This document shows positions 34,697-43,036 of a DNA stretch of 64,000 nt, in pieces. The stretch spans positions 1 to 64,000 of the forward strand of contig JADMIJ010000005.1 of the NCBI GenBank assembly GCA_015478655.1, in the 5' to 3' direction. This DNA comes from Acidimicrobiales bacterium (lineage in GTDB: Bacteria > Actinomycetota > Acidimicrobiia > Acidimicrobiales > RAAP-2). Under the pieces are notes generated by a model. It made no database searches, was not told where the DNA came from, and was given only the letters and a program-made list of their open reading frames with translations. How positions within the stretch are numbered: position 1 is the first letter of the stretch; each line of letters opens with the position of its first letter. A program made the position numbers and the translations under genes.

Positions 34697-35551
34697 ATGT
34701 CCGAACCGTCCGGATTGCGAAGCGTGCTCGACCTCGAGCCGGCAGGGAAGGGCCGGTTCCGGGCCCGGAACTTCGACACCGGATTCGGAGGCGTGGTGTT
34801 CGGAGGCCAGCTGCTGGCCCAGACCATCGTGGCCGGGTCATCCGTGGACCCGACCAAGGAGGTCAAGTCGGTCCACACCGTCTTCGCCCGCGGGGGCGCC
34901 ATGGATCAGGAGCTGGACATCGACGTCGAGCCCATGCATGTCGGACGGGCGCTGGCCAGCGCCACGGTGACCATCCGGCAGGCCGACCGGCTCTGCACCC
35001 GTTCGCTCGTCCTCCTCAGCGCGGTCGAACCCGACCTCATCCGGCACGGGGCGGGTGCACCCGCCGTCGGGGCACCTGACGACGCGCCGCGCTCGGGTGG
35101 AGCCGAGGCGTTCTGGGAGATCCGGGTGGTCGACGGGATCGACATCGCCGACCCCGAAGCGGTCGGTCCGGCCGAGCTCTTCGTGTGGGTCCGCTTCCCC
35201 GGGGGAGCGGCGACCGGTGTTGTCGGCCAGGCCATGCTGGCCTACGCCACGGACGGCTTTCTCATCGGCACGGCCATGCGCCCCCATGCGGGCATCGGGC
35301 AGTCGATGTCCCACGTGTCCATCTCGACCAGCGTCCTGAGCCACACCCTGACGTTCCACGAACCGATCGACGCCACGGCGTGGCATCTCCTGGCCCATGA
35401 GAGCCCGTATGCGGGACGCGGCCGTTCCTACGGTCGGGCCAACATCTTCACCGAGGATGGTCGTCTGGTGGCCTCGTTCGTCCAGGACAACATGGTCCGC
35501 GCCTTCCCCGACGGCCAACAGCCCGGGACCACGGGCCGTTCGAAGTTCTGA
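34697..35551 (+). CDS. Acyl-CoA thioesterase (TesB-like double hotdog)
   Basis: 284 residues forming two hotdog units. N-half: FGGVVFGGQLLAQTIVAG with the Gly-rich turn and VHTVFARGGAMDQELDIDV; C-half: SMSHVSISTSVLSHTLTFHEPIDATAWHLL and GRSYGRANIFTEDGRLVAS. TesB-like enzymes hydrolyse acyl-CoA to acid and CoA. ATG at 34697 with GGGGAGAG upstream. It is 6 bp from the next gene, an SDR. Confidence 0.88.
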   Translation: MSEPSGLRSVLDLEPAGKGRFRARNFDTGFGGVVFGGQLLAQTIVAGSSVDPTKEVKSVHTVFARGGAMDQELDIDVEPMHVGRALASATVTIRQADRLCTRSLVLLSAVEPDLIRHGAGAPAVGAPDDAPRSGGAEAFWEIRVVDGIDIADPEAVGPAELFVWVRFPGGAATGVVGQAMLAYATDGFLIGTAMRPHAGIGQSMSHVSISTSVLSHTLTFHEPIDATAWHLLAHESPYAGRGRSYGRANIFTEDGRLVASFVQDNMVRAFPDGQQPGTTGRSKF

Positions 35552-35557
35552 GCCGAC

Positions 35558-36337
35558 ATGGAACTGAGCGGTGCAGCAGCAGTGGTCACCGGCGGCGCCG
35601 GGGGGTTGGGCGAGGCGACGGTGCGACGCCTCGTGGCGGCGGGGGCCAGGGTGGTCATCGCCGACCTGGCCCGGGAGAAGGCGGAGGCCCTGGCGGGCGA
35701 GATGGGCGCCGCGGCAGCGTTCGTAGAGACGGACGTGACCGAGGAGGACAGCGTGTCGAGGGCTCTGGACTGCGCCTCCGCCATGGGACCGTTGCGCGTG
35801 GCGGTGGCCGTCCACGGGGGTTTCGGCGGAGGGGGGAGGACGCTGCGGTCCGACGGGACCCCGCATGCCTTGGAGGACTTCCGTCGGACAGTCGACCACT
35901 ACCTGGTGGGGACGTTCAATGTCCTCCGGCTGGCCGCGCAGGCCATGGCCAGCACGGACCCCGGGGAGGACGGTGAGCGCGGCGTGATCATCAACACAGC
36001 CTCCATCGCCGGCTACGAGGGCACCATCGGTACGGTCGCCTATGCCGCCGCCAAGGGCGGCGTCATCGGCATGACCCTGACCGCGGCCCGAGACCTGGCC
36101 GTGGTGGGCGTCCGGGTGGTGACGATCGCCCCCGGGACGTTCATCACCCCCGCCTACGGGATGGAGCCGGAGAAGGTCGAGGCCATGTGGGCTCCGGCGG
36201 TCCCCTTCCCCAAACGGATGGGACAGCCGCGCGAGTATGCCCACCTGGTGCAGGCCATCTGCGAGAACTCGTACCTCAACGGTGAGGTCATCCGGATCGA
36301 TGGGGCCATCCGGTTCGGGCCAAAGGGCCCTCGGTGA
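35558..36337 (+). CDS. SDR, HSD10/3-hydroxyacyl-CoA dehydrogenase-like
   Basis: 259 residues. TGGAGGLG cofactor loop (11-18), DVTEEDSV at the adenine pocket, and ASIAGYEGTIGTVAYAAAKGG with catalytic Ser, Tyr and Lys. Sequence order and length match type-II 3-hydroxyacyl-CoA dehydrogenases (HSD17B10-like), which oxidise 3-hydroxyacyl-CoA or hydroxysteroids with NAD. It follows the thioesterase by 6 bp, likely the same operon. Confidence 0.9.
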   Translation: MELSGAAAVVTGGAGGLGEATVRRLVAAGARVVIADLAREKAEALAGEMGAAAAFVETDVTEEDSVSRALDCASAMGPLRVAVAVHGGFGGGGRTLRSDGTPHALEDFRRTVDHYLVGTFNVLRLAAQAMASTDPGEDGERGVIINTASIAGYEGTIGTVAYAAAKGGVIGMTLTAARDLAVVGVRVVTIAPGTFITPAYGMEPEKVEAMWAPAVPFPKRMGQPREYAHLVQAICENSYLNGEVIRIDGAIRFGPKGPR

Positions 36338-36388
36338 TCCACGGGGCGTGAGCCTGGGCCCTCGGCGCAGGCAGGATCAGGCGGGCGC

Positions 36389-37249
36389 CTATCCGATGGT
36401 GGGCAGGATCCTGTCCTGCAGGAAGTCGACCACCGCATCGGAGAAGGCGTCGTTGCGGTCGCCGGCGATCATGTGGGCCGCTCCTTCGACCCCCACCACC
36501 GTGGCGTCGGGAATGCGGGCCAGGAGGTCGTCCACGCCCTCCTGGGTGACGACGTCGCTGAGGAGACCTCGAACCAGAAGGGTGGGAACGCGTATGTTGC
36601 TCATGGCGACATCCAGGAGCCCGACCAGGCGATCGGGAACGACCTCGGTCCGCTCCTGGCGGATGAGTCGCGGGTCCCAGTGCCAGTACCAGCGACCGTC
36701 GCGCTGGCGCAGCACCTTCATGAGGCCCGCCGGGTTCACCCGCTTGGCCCGCTGGGGGGTGTAGGCGGCGATGGCATCGGCCGCCGCCTCCAAGGTGTCG
36801 AACCCGTCCAGCCCGGACTGCATGAAGGTGGCGATGCGCTGGATCCCGGCGGGGTTGCTCTTCGGCGTGATGTCCACCAGCACCAGGCCGCAGGAGACGG
36901 TGCGGTCGCTGGTGCCTTCGGCCAGCATGGCCGACATGCCCCCCAGGGAGGCGCCGATCAGGACCGGCGGTTTGCCCAGTTGGTCGACGACGGCCAGGCA
37001 GTCCCCTCCGAAGGCCGTGAAGGAGTAGTCGCCGTTGGGGGCCCAATCGCTGTCCCCGTGACCGCGGAGATCGAGGGCGACGGTGCGCCATCCATGGGTT
37101 GCCACCGTGTCGGCTGTCGATCCCCACGCATACCGGGTCTGGCCCCCTCCGTGCAGGAAGAGGACGGGCCAGGCGTCGGGGTCGCCCCGGACGTCCGCCA
37201 CCAGCCGCACACCCTCGAATCCCTCAAAGACCACTCGTTCGGCGTTCAT
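36389..37249 (-). CDS. Alpha/beta hydrolase
   Basis: 286 residues. Canonical alpha/beta hydrolase: oxyanion HGGG, LDLRGHGDSDW, nucleophile elbow GASLGG (Ser in IGASLGGMSA), acid near GLLSDVV and His in EGAAHMIAGD. Epoxide-, ester- or C-C hydrolases share this pattern; the actual substrate is unknown. The ATG at 37249 has GGAG in front. It is convergent with the SDR and divergent from the NTF2-like gene. Confidence 0.88.
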   Translation of the reverse strand: MNAERVVFEGFEGVRLVADVRGDPDAWPVLFLHGGGQTRYAWGSTADTVATHGWRTVALDLRGHGDSDWAPNGDYSFTAFGGDCLAVVDQLGKPPVLIGASLGGMSAMLAEGTSDRTVSCGLVLVDITPKSNPAGIQRIATFMQSGLDGFDTLEAAADAIAAYTPQRAKRVNPAGLMKVLRQRDGRWYWHWDPRLIRQERTEVVPDRLVGLLDVAMSNIRVPTLLVRGLLSDVVTQEGVDDLLARIPDATVVGVEGAAHMIAGDRNDAFSDAVVDFLQDRILPTIG

Positions 37250-37356
37250 GGCTCCATCGTCGCACCTCGTCACCGATCGGGGGACGTGGAGGCGATGGAG
37301 TCGGAGGCGCCTTCCCCGTTCAGGCGGTGCGGCCGCCCGCCCGGGCACGGCGGCGG

Positions 37357-37362
37357 TAGCGT
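37357..37362 (+). promoter_or_regulatory. Predicted -10 of leaderless promoter (NTF2-like)
   Basis: TAGCGT, spacer TCCGGG (6 nt), then ATG at 37369, without a ribosome site. Confidence 0.5.
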
Positions 37363-37368
37363 TCCGGG

Positions 37369-37875
37369 ATGATCGATGATGGGCTGATGGCCGAGTCGGT
37401 CCACGACACCGGCATTCGGCGATTGCAGCACGCCTACGCCGACGTGGTCAACCGGCGGGCCTGGGCCGAGCTGGACCAGCTGTTCCTCCCCGACGCACCG
37501 ATCGTCATCGACCGGCGGGCCGGGGATCCTCTTGTCCTGACCGGCGGCACCGACCTGGGCCAATTCATCGGACGCTCCATCGAACCGTTCGAGTTCTTCG
37601 AATTCGTCATCCTCAACGCCCACATCGTGTTCCCCGAGGGAGCCTCGGCCGGCTCCGCGGTGGGCCGCCTCTTCATGAGCGAGCTCCGCCAACAGCGGGA
37701 GGGCGGCCACTGGTCGACCATCTTCGGGCTCTATCACGACCGCTATGTCCTCGACGGTGGCCGTTGGTGGTTCGCCGAACGCAGGTATCACTCCTTGGCC
37801 CGGAGTAGTCGAGATCTCGACGTGTTCCCCCTTCCCCTCCATCCGGGGATCGAGGTGCCGGCGGTCGAGGTGTAG
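37369..37875 (+). CDS. SnoaL/NTF2-like protein
   Basis: 168 residues. N-terminal helices (IRRLQHAYADVVNRRAWAEL), DLFLPDAP-like turn, FEFFEFVILNAHIVF and strands through WSTIFGLYHDRYVLDGGRWWFAERRYHSL. The pattern fits the SnoaL_4-type NTF2 fold found in hydroxylating-dioxygenase small subunits and dehydratases; no catalytic residues can be named. It appears to be read from a leaderless mRNA and may share a transcript with the phosphatase gene. Confidence 0.75.
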   Translation: MIDDGLMAESVHDTGIRRLQHAYADVVNRRAWAELDQLFLPDAPIVIDRRAGDPLVLTGGTDLGQFIGRSIEPFEFFEFVILNAHIVFPEGASAGSAVGRLFMSELRQQREGGHWSTIFGLYHDRYVLDGGRWWFAERRYHSLARSSRDLDVFPLPLHPGIEVPAVEV

Positions 37876-37958
37876 CCCTCGCCGGCGCCGGCCGGCGGAC
37901 CCAGCGCCGGTGGGCGGGCCGCCCATCGTCCATCGGTGCTCCGGGGCATGGGAGCATC

Positions 37959-38438
37959 ATGGGCATGCCGCTGCTGCTGGTCCGGCACGGGCATGCCGGG
38001 AGACGGAGCGCCTACCAGGGCGATGACCGGGCGCGCCCGCTCTCGAAGCGGGGGGTGGCACAAGCCCGCGCCCTGGTCCCACTGCTGAGCGACTTCCGAC
38101 CCCAGCGCATTCTGAGCAGTCCCTTCGTCCGCTGCTGTGAGACGGTGCGCCCGACGGCGGAGGCACTGGAGCTCTCCGTGGAGTCCATCGATGAGCTGGC
38201 CGAAGGGCATGGAGCCGATGCGTTGCGATTGATGGAGCGGATGGCGGGCGAGTCTGCCGTCCTCTGCACCCACGGGGATGTGGCCACCGAGGCGCTCGAG
38301 GCCCTGACCCCCGACAGCAGCGAGCGGAAGCGGCAGTCGATGCGTCTGCAGAAGGGCGACGTGTGGGTCATCCAGTCGACCGGCACCTCGCTGGCCATCG
38401 TCAGGCGCATCCGACCGGGCAGGGAGGCTGACCAATGA
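37959..38438 (+). CDS. Histidine phosphatase (SixA-like)
   Basis: 159 residues. The RHGHAG motif near residue 9 gives the phospho-accepting His (H10), PLSKRGVAQA follows, SSPFVRCCETV holds the second Arg, and CTHGD the second His. SixA-type phosphatases remove phosphate from small molecules or phospho-His proteins. ATG at 37959 with GGGAG upstream, or ATG at 37965. The following gene is murL, 123 bp away with its own promoter, so a link to peptidoglycan is only positional. Confidence 0.88.
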   Translation: MGMPLLLVRHGHAGRRSAYQGDDRARPLSKRGVAQARALVPLLSDFRPQRILSSPFVRCCETVRPTAEALELSVESIDELAEGHGADALRLMERMAGESAVLCTHGDVATEALEALTPDSSERKRQSMRLQKGDVWVIQSTGTSLAIVRRIRPGREADQ

Positions 38439-38545
38439 CCGGGCCATCCCATCCGCTCCGCCGCCGCCTCCCGGCGGGGGCCTGACCCGGGTCCGCCGGC
38501 CCGACCCCAGGTGAGCCGGTCGCCGGCGGTTGGGACGACCACCAG

Positions 38546-38551
38546 TACGCT
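38546..38551 (+). promoter_or_regulatory. Predicted -10 for murL
   Basis: TACGCT, 9 nt before the ATG of murL at 38561. It would give a leader of about 0-3 nt. Confidence 0.45.
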
Positions 38552-38560
38552 GATGCGGCC

Positions 38561-39922
38561 ATGAGCGACCCCGACCGGTTCAATCCGGACGACTTCGAAG
38601 CGTTTCGCGTCCTCGACCGATCCTTCGACCAACGGTCGCGGACCGCCTCGCTCCACTATGCGTTGGACCGGGGGCCGTCATTCGTCGAGACCATCACGTT
38701 CGAGACCGCGACCGGGGCATCGACGCCGGTGGACACGGCGGCGTTGGAGCGGGCCCTGCTCCACCTGCACATTGCCGCCGGTACCAGTTACTACAAGACG
38801 GCGGCACCGCCGGTGGTGTCCGTCGAATCCGATGACCTCAGCCCTGCGGAGGTGGCCTTCCACCGGCACCTGTACGACGAAGGGCTACGCGAGTTCGCGG
38901 TGGGCAACGGGCTCCCGGTGCCCCGGCCGGTCACCGTTGCCCCCCGGTCGTCGGCGTCCCGCCGGCCCCTGTCGGCGCGACCGGGAGGACCCCGGCGGCT
39001 GGTGGTCCCGATCGGGGGCGGAAAGGACTCGATGGTCCTCATCGAGGCCCTGCGACCCCTCAACCCGCAGCTGTTGGCGGTCAATCCCCATCGACTGGTC
39101 ACCGATCTGGCCGAGCAGGCCGGTCTGGATCTGCTGGTGGTGAGGCGAGAGCTCTCGCCGAACCTCTCGGCGCTCAATCGAGCCGGCGCCCGCAACGGCC
39201 ACGTGCCCATCACGGCCATCATCTCGCTCATCGCTGCCCTCGGCAGCACGATCTACGGCTATGACACCATCGCCATGGCCATCGAGCGCTCGGCCAGCGA
39301 GGAGACCGTGCTGGTCGACGGGGTCCCGGTCAACCACCAGTATTCGAAGAGCGTCGCGTTCGAGCGCCTGCTGGCCGGTCTGGTAGCCACCTCGATCGAT
39401 CCCGGCCTCACCTACGCCTCGGCGCTGCGTCCCTATTCGGAGTTGGCCATCGCCCGGGCCTTCGCCCCGCTCACCCGCTACCACCCCAACTTCTGCAGCT
39501 GCAACACGGTGTTCCGACAGTCGGCCGGAGCCGAGGACCGTTGGTGCGGCGAGTGCGCCAAGTGTCGGTTCGTCGGGCTGATGCTGGCCCCGTTCATGAG
39601 CCCGGAGGCGCTGTCCGCCGTCATCGGGCGTGACATGTTCGCCGATCGACTCCAGGTCGCCGGCTTTGCCGCCCTGATGAGCGACGACGACAAGCCGTTC
39701 GAGTGCGTGGGGGAGCGCCGCGAGTCGGCCGCCGCCCTGAGGATGCTGTCCGACCGGCCGGAGTGGAAGCAGTCGCCCGTGGTGGCAGCGCTGGCCGCCC
39801 GGGCCCGGGCCATGGTGTCGGACGCCGACATCGAGATGCTCCTGACCCCTGCGCCTGATCTGGCCTTCCCGGATCCCGAGGTGGCCGCGGCGGTCGACCG
39901 CTTCGTGGCCGTGCCGGCGTGA
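38561..39922 (+). CDS. murL: UDP-MurNAc-L-Ala-L-Glu epimerase MurL
   Basis: 453 residues. An ATP-PP-loop-like motif GGGKDS lies at 152-157, and the C-part has a Cys cluster FCSCNTVF ... WCGECAKCRF (C312, C314, C329, C332, C335). Both are features I associate with MurL, which inverts the terminal L-Glu of UDP-MurNAc-L-Ala-L-Glu to D-Glu using ATP. Its stop overlaps the start of a MurD-type ligase (GTGA), the known MurD2-MurL pairing of Xanthomonas and some actinobacteria. Together they replace MurI plus standard MurD. Confidence 0.85.
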   Translation: MSDPDRFNPDDFEAFRVLDRSFDQRSRTASLHYALDRGPSFVETITFETATGASTPVDTAALERALLHLHIAAGTSYYKTAAPPVVSVESDDLSPAEVAFHRHLYDEGLREFAVGNGLPVPRPVTVAPRSSASRRPLSARPGGPRRLVVPIGGGKDSMVLIEALRPLNPQLLAVNPHRLVTDLAEQAGLDLLVVRRELSPNLSALNRAGARNGHVPITAIISLIAALGSTIYGYDTIAMAIERSASEETVLVDGVPVNHQYSKSVAFERLLAGLVATSIDPGLTYASALRPYSELAIARAFAPLTRYHPNFCSCNTVFRQSAGAEDRWCGECAKCRFVGLMLAPFMSPEALSAVIGRDMFADRLQVAGFAALMSDDDKPFECVGERRESAAALRMLSDRPEWKQSPVVAALAARARAMVSDADIEMLLTPAPDLAFPDPEVAAAVDRFVAVPA

Positions 39923-41307
39923 ACCTCGACCAGCTGTGCGGCCGGCGGGTGGCAGTCTGGGGCCTCGGACAGGAGGGCCTGGCCATGGCCGCCTTGCTGG
40001 CCGGACGGGGCGTGATCCCGGTGCTGATCGACGATGACGTCGATGCCGCCTCGGCCCAGGCGGTCGCCGTGCTCGGCGGGGACTCCGTCGTGGTCGGCCC
40101 GGCCACCGTGACCTGGTCGGACCTCGACGCAGTGGTGCGGTCGCCCGGCGTGAGCCGGTATCGACCGGAACTGCTCGCCGCCGCCGCCTCGGGCGTCACC
40201 GTCACCACCGCCATGGCCCTGTGGCTGGAGGACTTCGCCGAGGCGCGTGTGGTGGCGATCACCGGCACCAAGGGGAAGAGCACCACGGCCGCCCTCACCG
40301 CCTCGATCCTCCGTGAGGAAGGCATGGAGGTGGCGCTGATCGGCAACATCGGGGTGCCGGTCACCGACATGTACGACCGTCCCCTGGTCGACGCCTACGT
40401 GGTGGAGGTGTCGTCGTACCAGGCCGCCGACGTCACCGTCTCGCCCGGGGTCTGCGTGTTGACCAGCCTGGCGCCGGACCATCTCGACTGGCACGGCGGC
40501 CAGGAGCCCTACTACCGGGACAAGCTGCGTCTCATCGAGGCCGGGCCTCCCGGCGCCCTGGCGGTCAGTGCAGCCAGCCCCGAGGCGGTGCAGCGGACCG
40601 AGCGTCACCCGGGCCGGACCCTGTTCGGACCCTCGGGCCGGGTCCGGGTCGCCCCATCCGGAGTGATCGAAGTCGACGGGGAGCCCCTAGTCGATTCCCG
40701 ACGGCTTCGAGCACCGGGCTGGCACAACCAGTGGAACCTCTGCGGTGCCGTTGCCGGCACCATGCTGCTCGAGGGCCGGCCTCCCTCGGCCCGCTCGGTC
40801 GCAGCCGCGGTGGACGCGTTCGAGGGCCTGCCGTCGCGCTGTTACACCATCGGCCGGCGTGACGGTCTCACGTTCGTCGATGACGCCCTGGCCTCCAACC
40901 CGTTCGCCACCATGGCATCGGTCGAGGCGTTCCCCGGGCGCCAGCTGACGGTCATCCTGGGCGGGGCCGACCGGGGCATCGACGTGGGTCCTCTGGTCGA
41001 GGCGCTTGCCCGTCGGTCACCGATCCCGACGGTGGTCGTGCTCCCACCCGATGGCCAGCGGCTGCGTGTCGCCCTCGACTCGCTCCCTGCCGCCGATCGG
41101 CCGCCCGTGCCGGTGCGAGAGGCCGATGACATGGTCGGCGCCGTGAGGGAGGCGGTGGCGTCGACGGCCGGCGGTGGCGTGATCCTCTTCTCGCCGGCCG
41201 CCCCCACTCCCGACGGTCAGGGAGGCTTCCGCGAACGCAGCCGCCAGTTCGCCGCCGCCTCGGGCGTGCCGGCGCCGCCGGCGCCCGGTCCCGGGCCGGG
41301 ATCCTGA
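39919..41307 (+). CDS. murD2: UDP-MurNAc-L-Ala--L-Glu ligase MurD2
   Basis: 462 residues with the three Mur-ligase domains. N-terminal UDP-binding Rossmann (VAVWGLGQEGLAMAAL), ATP P-loop GTKGKST at 116-122, VEVSSYQ and TSLAPDHLDWHGG, and C-terminal domain LASNPFATMASVEAF with ILGGADRGID. It adds L-Glu to UDP-MurNAc-L-Ala for the MurL route. GTG start overlapping murL. The C-terminal tail is Pro/Ala-rich. MurD proper is the alternative; the murL overlap supports MurD2. Confidence 0.87.
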   Translation: MNLDQLCGRRVAVWGLGQEGLAMAALLAGRGVIPVLIDDDVDAASAQAVAVLGGDSVVVGPATVTWSDLDAVVRSPGVSRYRPELLAAAASGVTVTTAMALWLEDFAEARVVAITGTKGKSTTAALTASILREEGMEVALIGNIGVPVTDMYDRPLVDAYVVEVSSYQAADVTVSPGVCVLTSLAPDHLDWHGGQEPYYRDKLRLIEAGPPGALAVSAASPEAVQRTERHPGRTLFGPSGRVRVAPSGVIEVDGEPLVDSRRLRAPGWHNQWNLCGAVAGTMLLEGRPPSARSVAAAVDAFEGLPSRCYTIGRRDGLTFVDDALASNPFATMASVEAFPGRQLTVILGGADRGIDVGPLVEALARRSPIPTVVVLPPDGQRLRVALDSLPAADRPPVPVREADDMVGAVREAVASTAGGGVILFSPAAPTPDGQGGFRERSRQFAAASGVPAPPAPGPGPGS

Positions 41308-41366
41308 AGATTGACAATGGCGACGCTCCGGGGCCACGGTAGGGGAGGAGCCGGGAGGGGCGTGGC

Positions 41367-42422
41367 ATGAGCCAGATCACGATCATCGAGGAGCACGCCC
41401 GAACGGTGGAGGCCGATCCCGACGCCGAGCACACGACGTTCCTCATCGACTCCGATCGGCTCCCCGATGCCCTGGGGTGGGAGTTGAAGCCCGCCGGCCT
41501 GTGCCAGGAGGACACCTGTGTCCCCGTCCTCCATCCTGCCGGCCTGTGCGTGGGGGACCGTCTCGACCTGGCGGCCGTGGCCGCGGCGCTGGGTCGACCG
41601 GCGGTCATCGACGTCGACGCCGGGCTCATGGCCGTGGCCCTGCCCGCCGAACTCCGGCGACAGGCGCTCGACGACCTGAGGGCCCCCGTGTTCGAGTTGC
41701 CGGATGTCGACGGGAAGCGACACCACCTCGACGAGTGGCTCGGCCTCAAGCGGTTGCTGGTGACCTTCTCGAGCTGGTGCGGTTGCCGCTACGACCTGCC
41801 GGGCTGGCAGGCACTGCACGACGAACTGCGTCCCCTGGGTTTCACCGTCATCGCCGTGGCCATCGACCACAGTCCCGACGATGTCCGGCCCTGGATCGAG
41901 GGGATCACCATGCCCGTTCTCTACGATCCCTACCATCTCCTGACCGAGCTCTATGCCATCTCCAACGTGCCCACCGTCGTGTGGATCGACGAGGAGGGCC
42001 ACATCGCCCGGCCCATCGGCGCCGCCCACGGCAGCGACCTCTTCGTCGAGTTCACCGGCATCGAGGCCAAGCCCCATCTCGACGAGGTGCGCCGGTGGGT
42101 CAGGGAGGGGGTCCTGCCCCTCACCGAGGACGATGCCCGCCTGGCGGTGGCCGATCTGTCCGAGGAGGAGGTGCAGGCCCGCCTGCACTTTCGAGTGGCC
42201 TCGGCGGCCCATCGGGAAGGCAGGGAAGAGGTCACCCGCCGTCACATCGCCCGGGCCTCCGAACTTGCCCCCGACGACCTCACCATCTGGCGGGCGGGCA
42301 TGCCCCTGGTGGGGGAGGATCCCTTCGGCGATGGCTTCATGGTGAAGTATGAGGCGTGGCTGGGGCGGGGGAGTCCCGCCCACGGGCTGCCGCCGGTGGC
42401 GGGCCCGGGCCCGGCGGCCTGA
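41367..42422 (+). CDS. Thioredoxin-fold (TlpA/redoxin-like) protein
   Basis: 351 residues. Residues 1-95 form a separate N-domain with three Cys in CQEDTC and GLCVGD; 100-245 is a thioredoxin/redoxin fold with FSSWCGCRYDLPGW (C138, C140), SNVPTVVWID with the cis-Pro, and IARPIGAAHG; 250-340 is helical. The usual CxxC is replaced by WCGC, a CxC motif. It could be a thiol oxidoreductase or peroxiredoxin-like protein. No signal peptide, so cytoplasmic. It is just downstream of murD2 and upstream of a hotdog gene, with a GGAGGAG site before its ATG. Confidence 0.75.
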   Translation: MSQITIIEEHARTVEADPDAEHTTFLIDSDRLPDALGWELKPAGLCQEDTCVPVLHPAGLCVGDRLDLAAVAAALGRPAVIDVDAGLMAVALPAELRRQALDDLRAPVFELPDVDGKRHHLDEWLGLKRLLVTFSSWCGCRYDLPGWQALHDELRPLGFTVIAVAIDHSPDDVRPWIEGITMPVLYDPYHLLTELYAISNVPTVVWIDEEGHIARPIGAAHGSDLFVEFTGIEAKPHLDEVRRWVREGVLPLTEDDARLAVADLSEEEVQARLHFRVASAAHREGREEVTRRHIARASELAPDDLTIWRAGMPLVGEDPFGDGFMVKYEAWLGRGSPAHGLPPVAGPGPAA

Positions 42423-42538
42423 ACCAGGCCGGAGGTTGCGCGCTACGGTGCGCATCGGGCACCCTAGGGCCCGCCCGGTGGCGATCGCCACGACGACGCG
42501 TTCCGGTGAGCTGTTCGACAACAGGGGAGGAGCCCCAG

Positions 42539-43036
42539 GTGGCAGACGACGTCCTGGACAAGATCATCGGCAAGCCGACGGGAACCACGGTGGTGACCGT
42601 CGAGCGCGGCCAGCTGGGTCTGTTCGCCCAGGCGGTCAAGGATGAGAGCCCCATCTACCGCGACCCGAGGGCGGCAGCGGCGGCCGGGCTCCCCGGCATC
42701 CCCGCGCCGCCCACCTACCCCTTCGTCATGGGCAACTTCGGGGTCTTCCCCGAGCTGCAGACAGAAGAGGCTCCGGTCGGCAATCCGATGGCCGAGGTCC
42801 TCGGGCCCCTCATGGCCAAGGGCGGGATCATCCTCCACGGTGAGCAGGAGTTCACCTACCACCGACCGGTGCTGGCCGGTGATGTCCTGGTCGGGGAGGG
42901 GAAGGTCGTGGACGCCTATCAAAAGGAGTCCAAGGGGAAGACCATGACCTTCGTGGTGGTCGAGACGGCGTGGAGCCAGCGGGGCACCGGCGAGCCGGTC
43001 TGCACGTCGCGCATGAACATCATCCACCGGATCTGA
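42539..43036 (+). CDS. MaoC N-terminal-like hotdog protein (HadA/ChsH-like)
   Basis: 165 residues of the MaoC-like hotdog fold without the catalytic Asp/His motif: SPIYRDPRAAAAAGLPGIPAPPTYPFVMG at 38-70 and GEQEFTYHRPVLAGDVLVGEGKVVDAYQKE. This arrangement is the noncatalytic subunit (HadA or ChsH1/2 MaoC-N) that pairs with a catalytic hotdog; a matching partner is at 46311. The GTG at 42539 has GGGGAGGAG 6 nt upstream. The next gene, a crotonase, begins at the stop (TGATG). Confidence 0.85.
   Translation: MADDVLDKIIGKPTGTTVVTVERGQLGLFAQAVKDESPIYRDPRAAAAAGLPGIPAPPTYPFVMGNFGVFPELQTEEAPVGNPMAEVLGPLMAKGGIILHGEQEFTYHRPVLAGDVLVGEGKVVDAYQKESKGKTMTFVVVETAWSQRGTGEPVCTSRMNIIHRI

Noticed and set aside
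33253-34902. 549-codon frame on the minus strand opposite DUF2889
   Set aside because: Low-complexity Arg/Pro/Gly composition typical of antisense high-GC frames; the plus strand has a recognisable domain.
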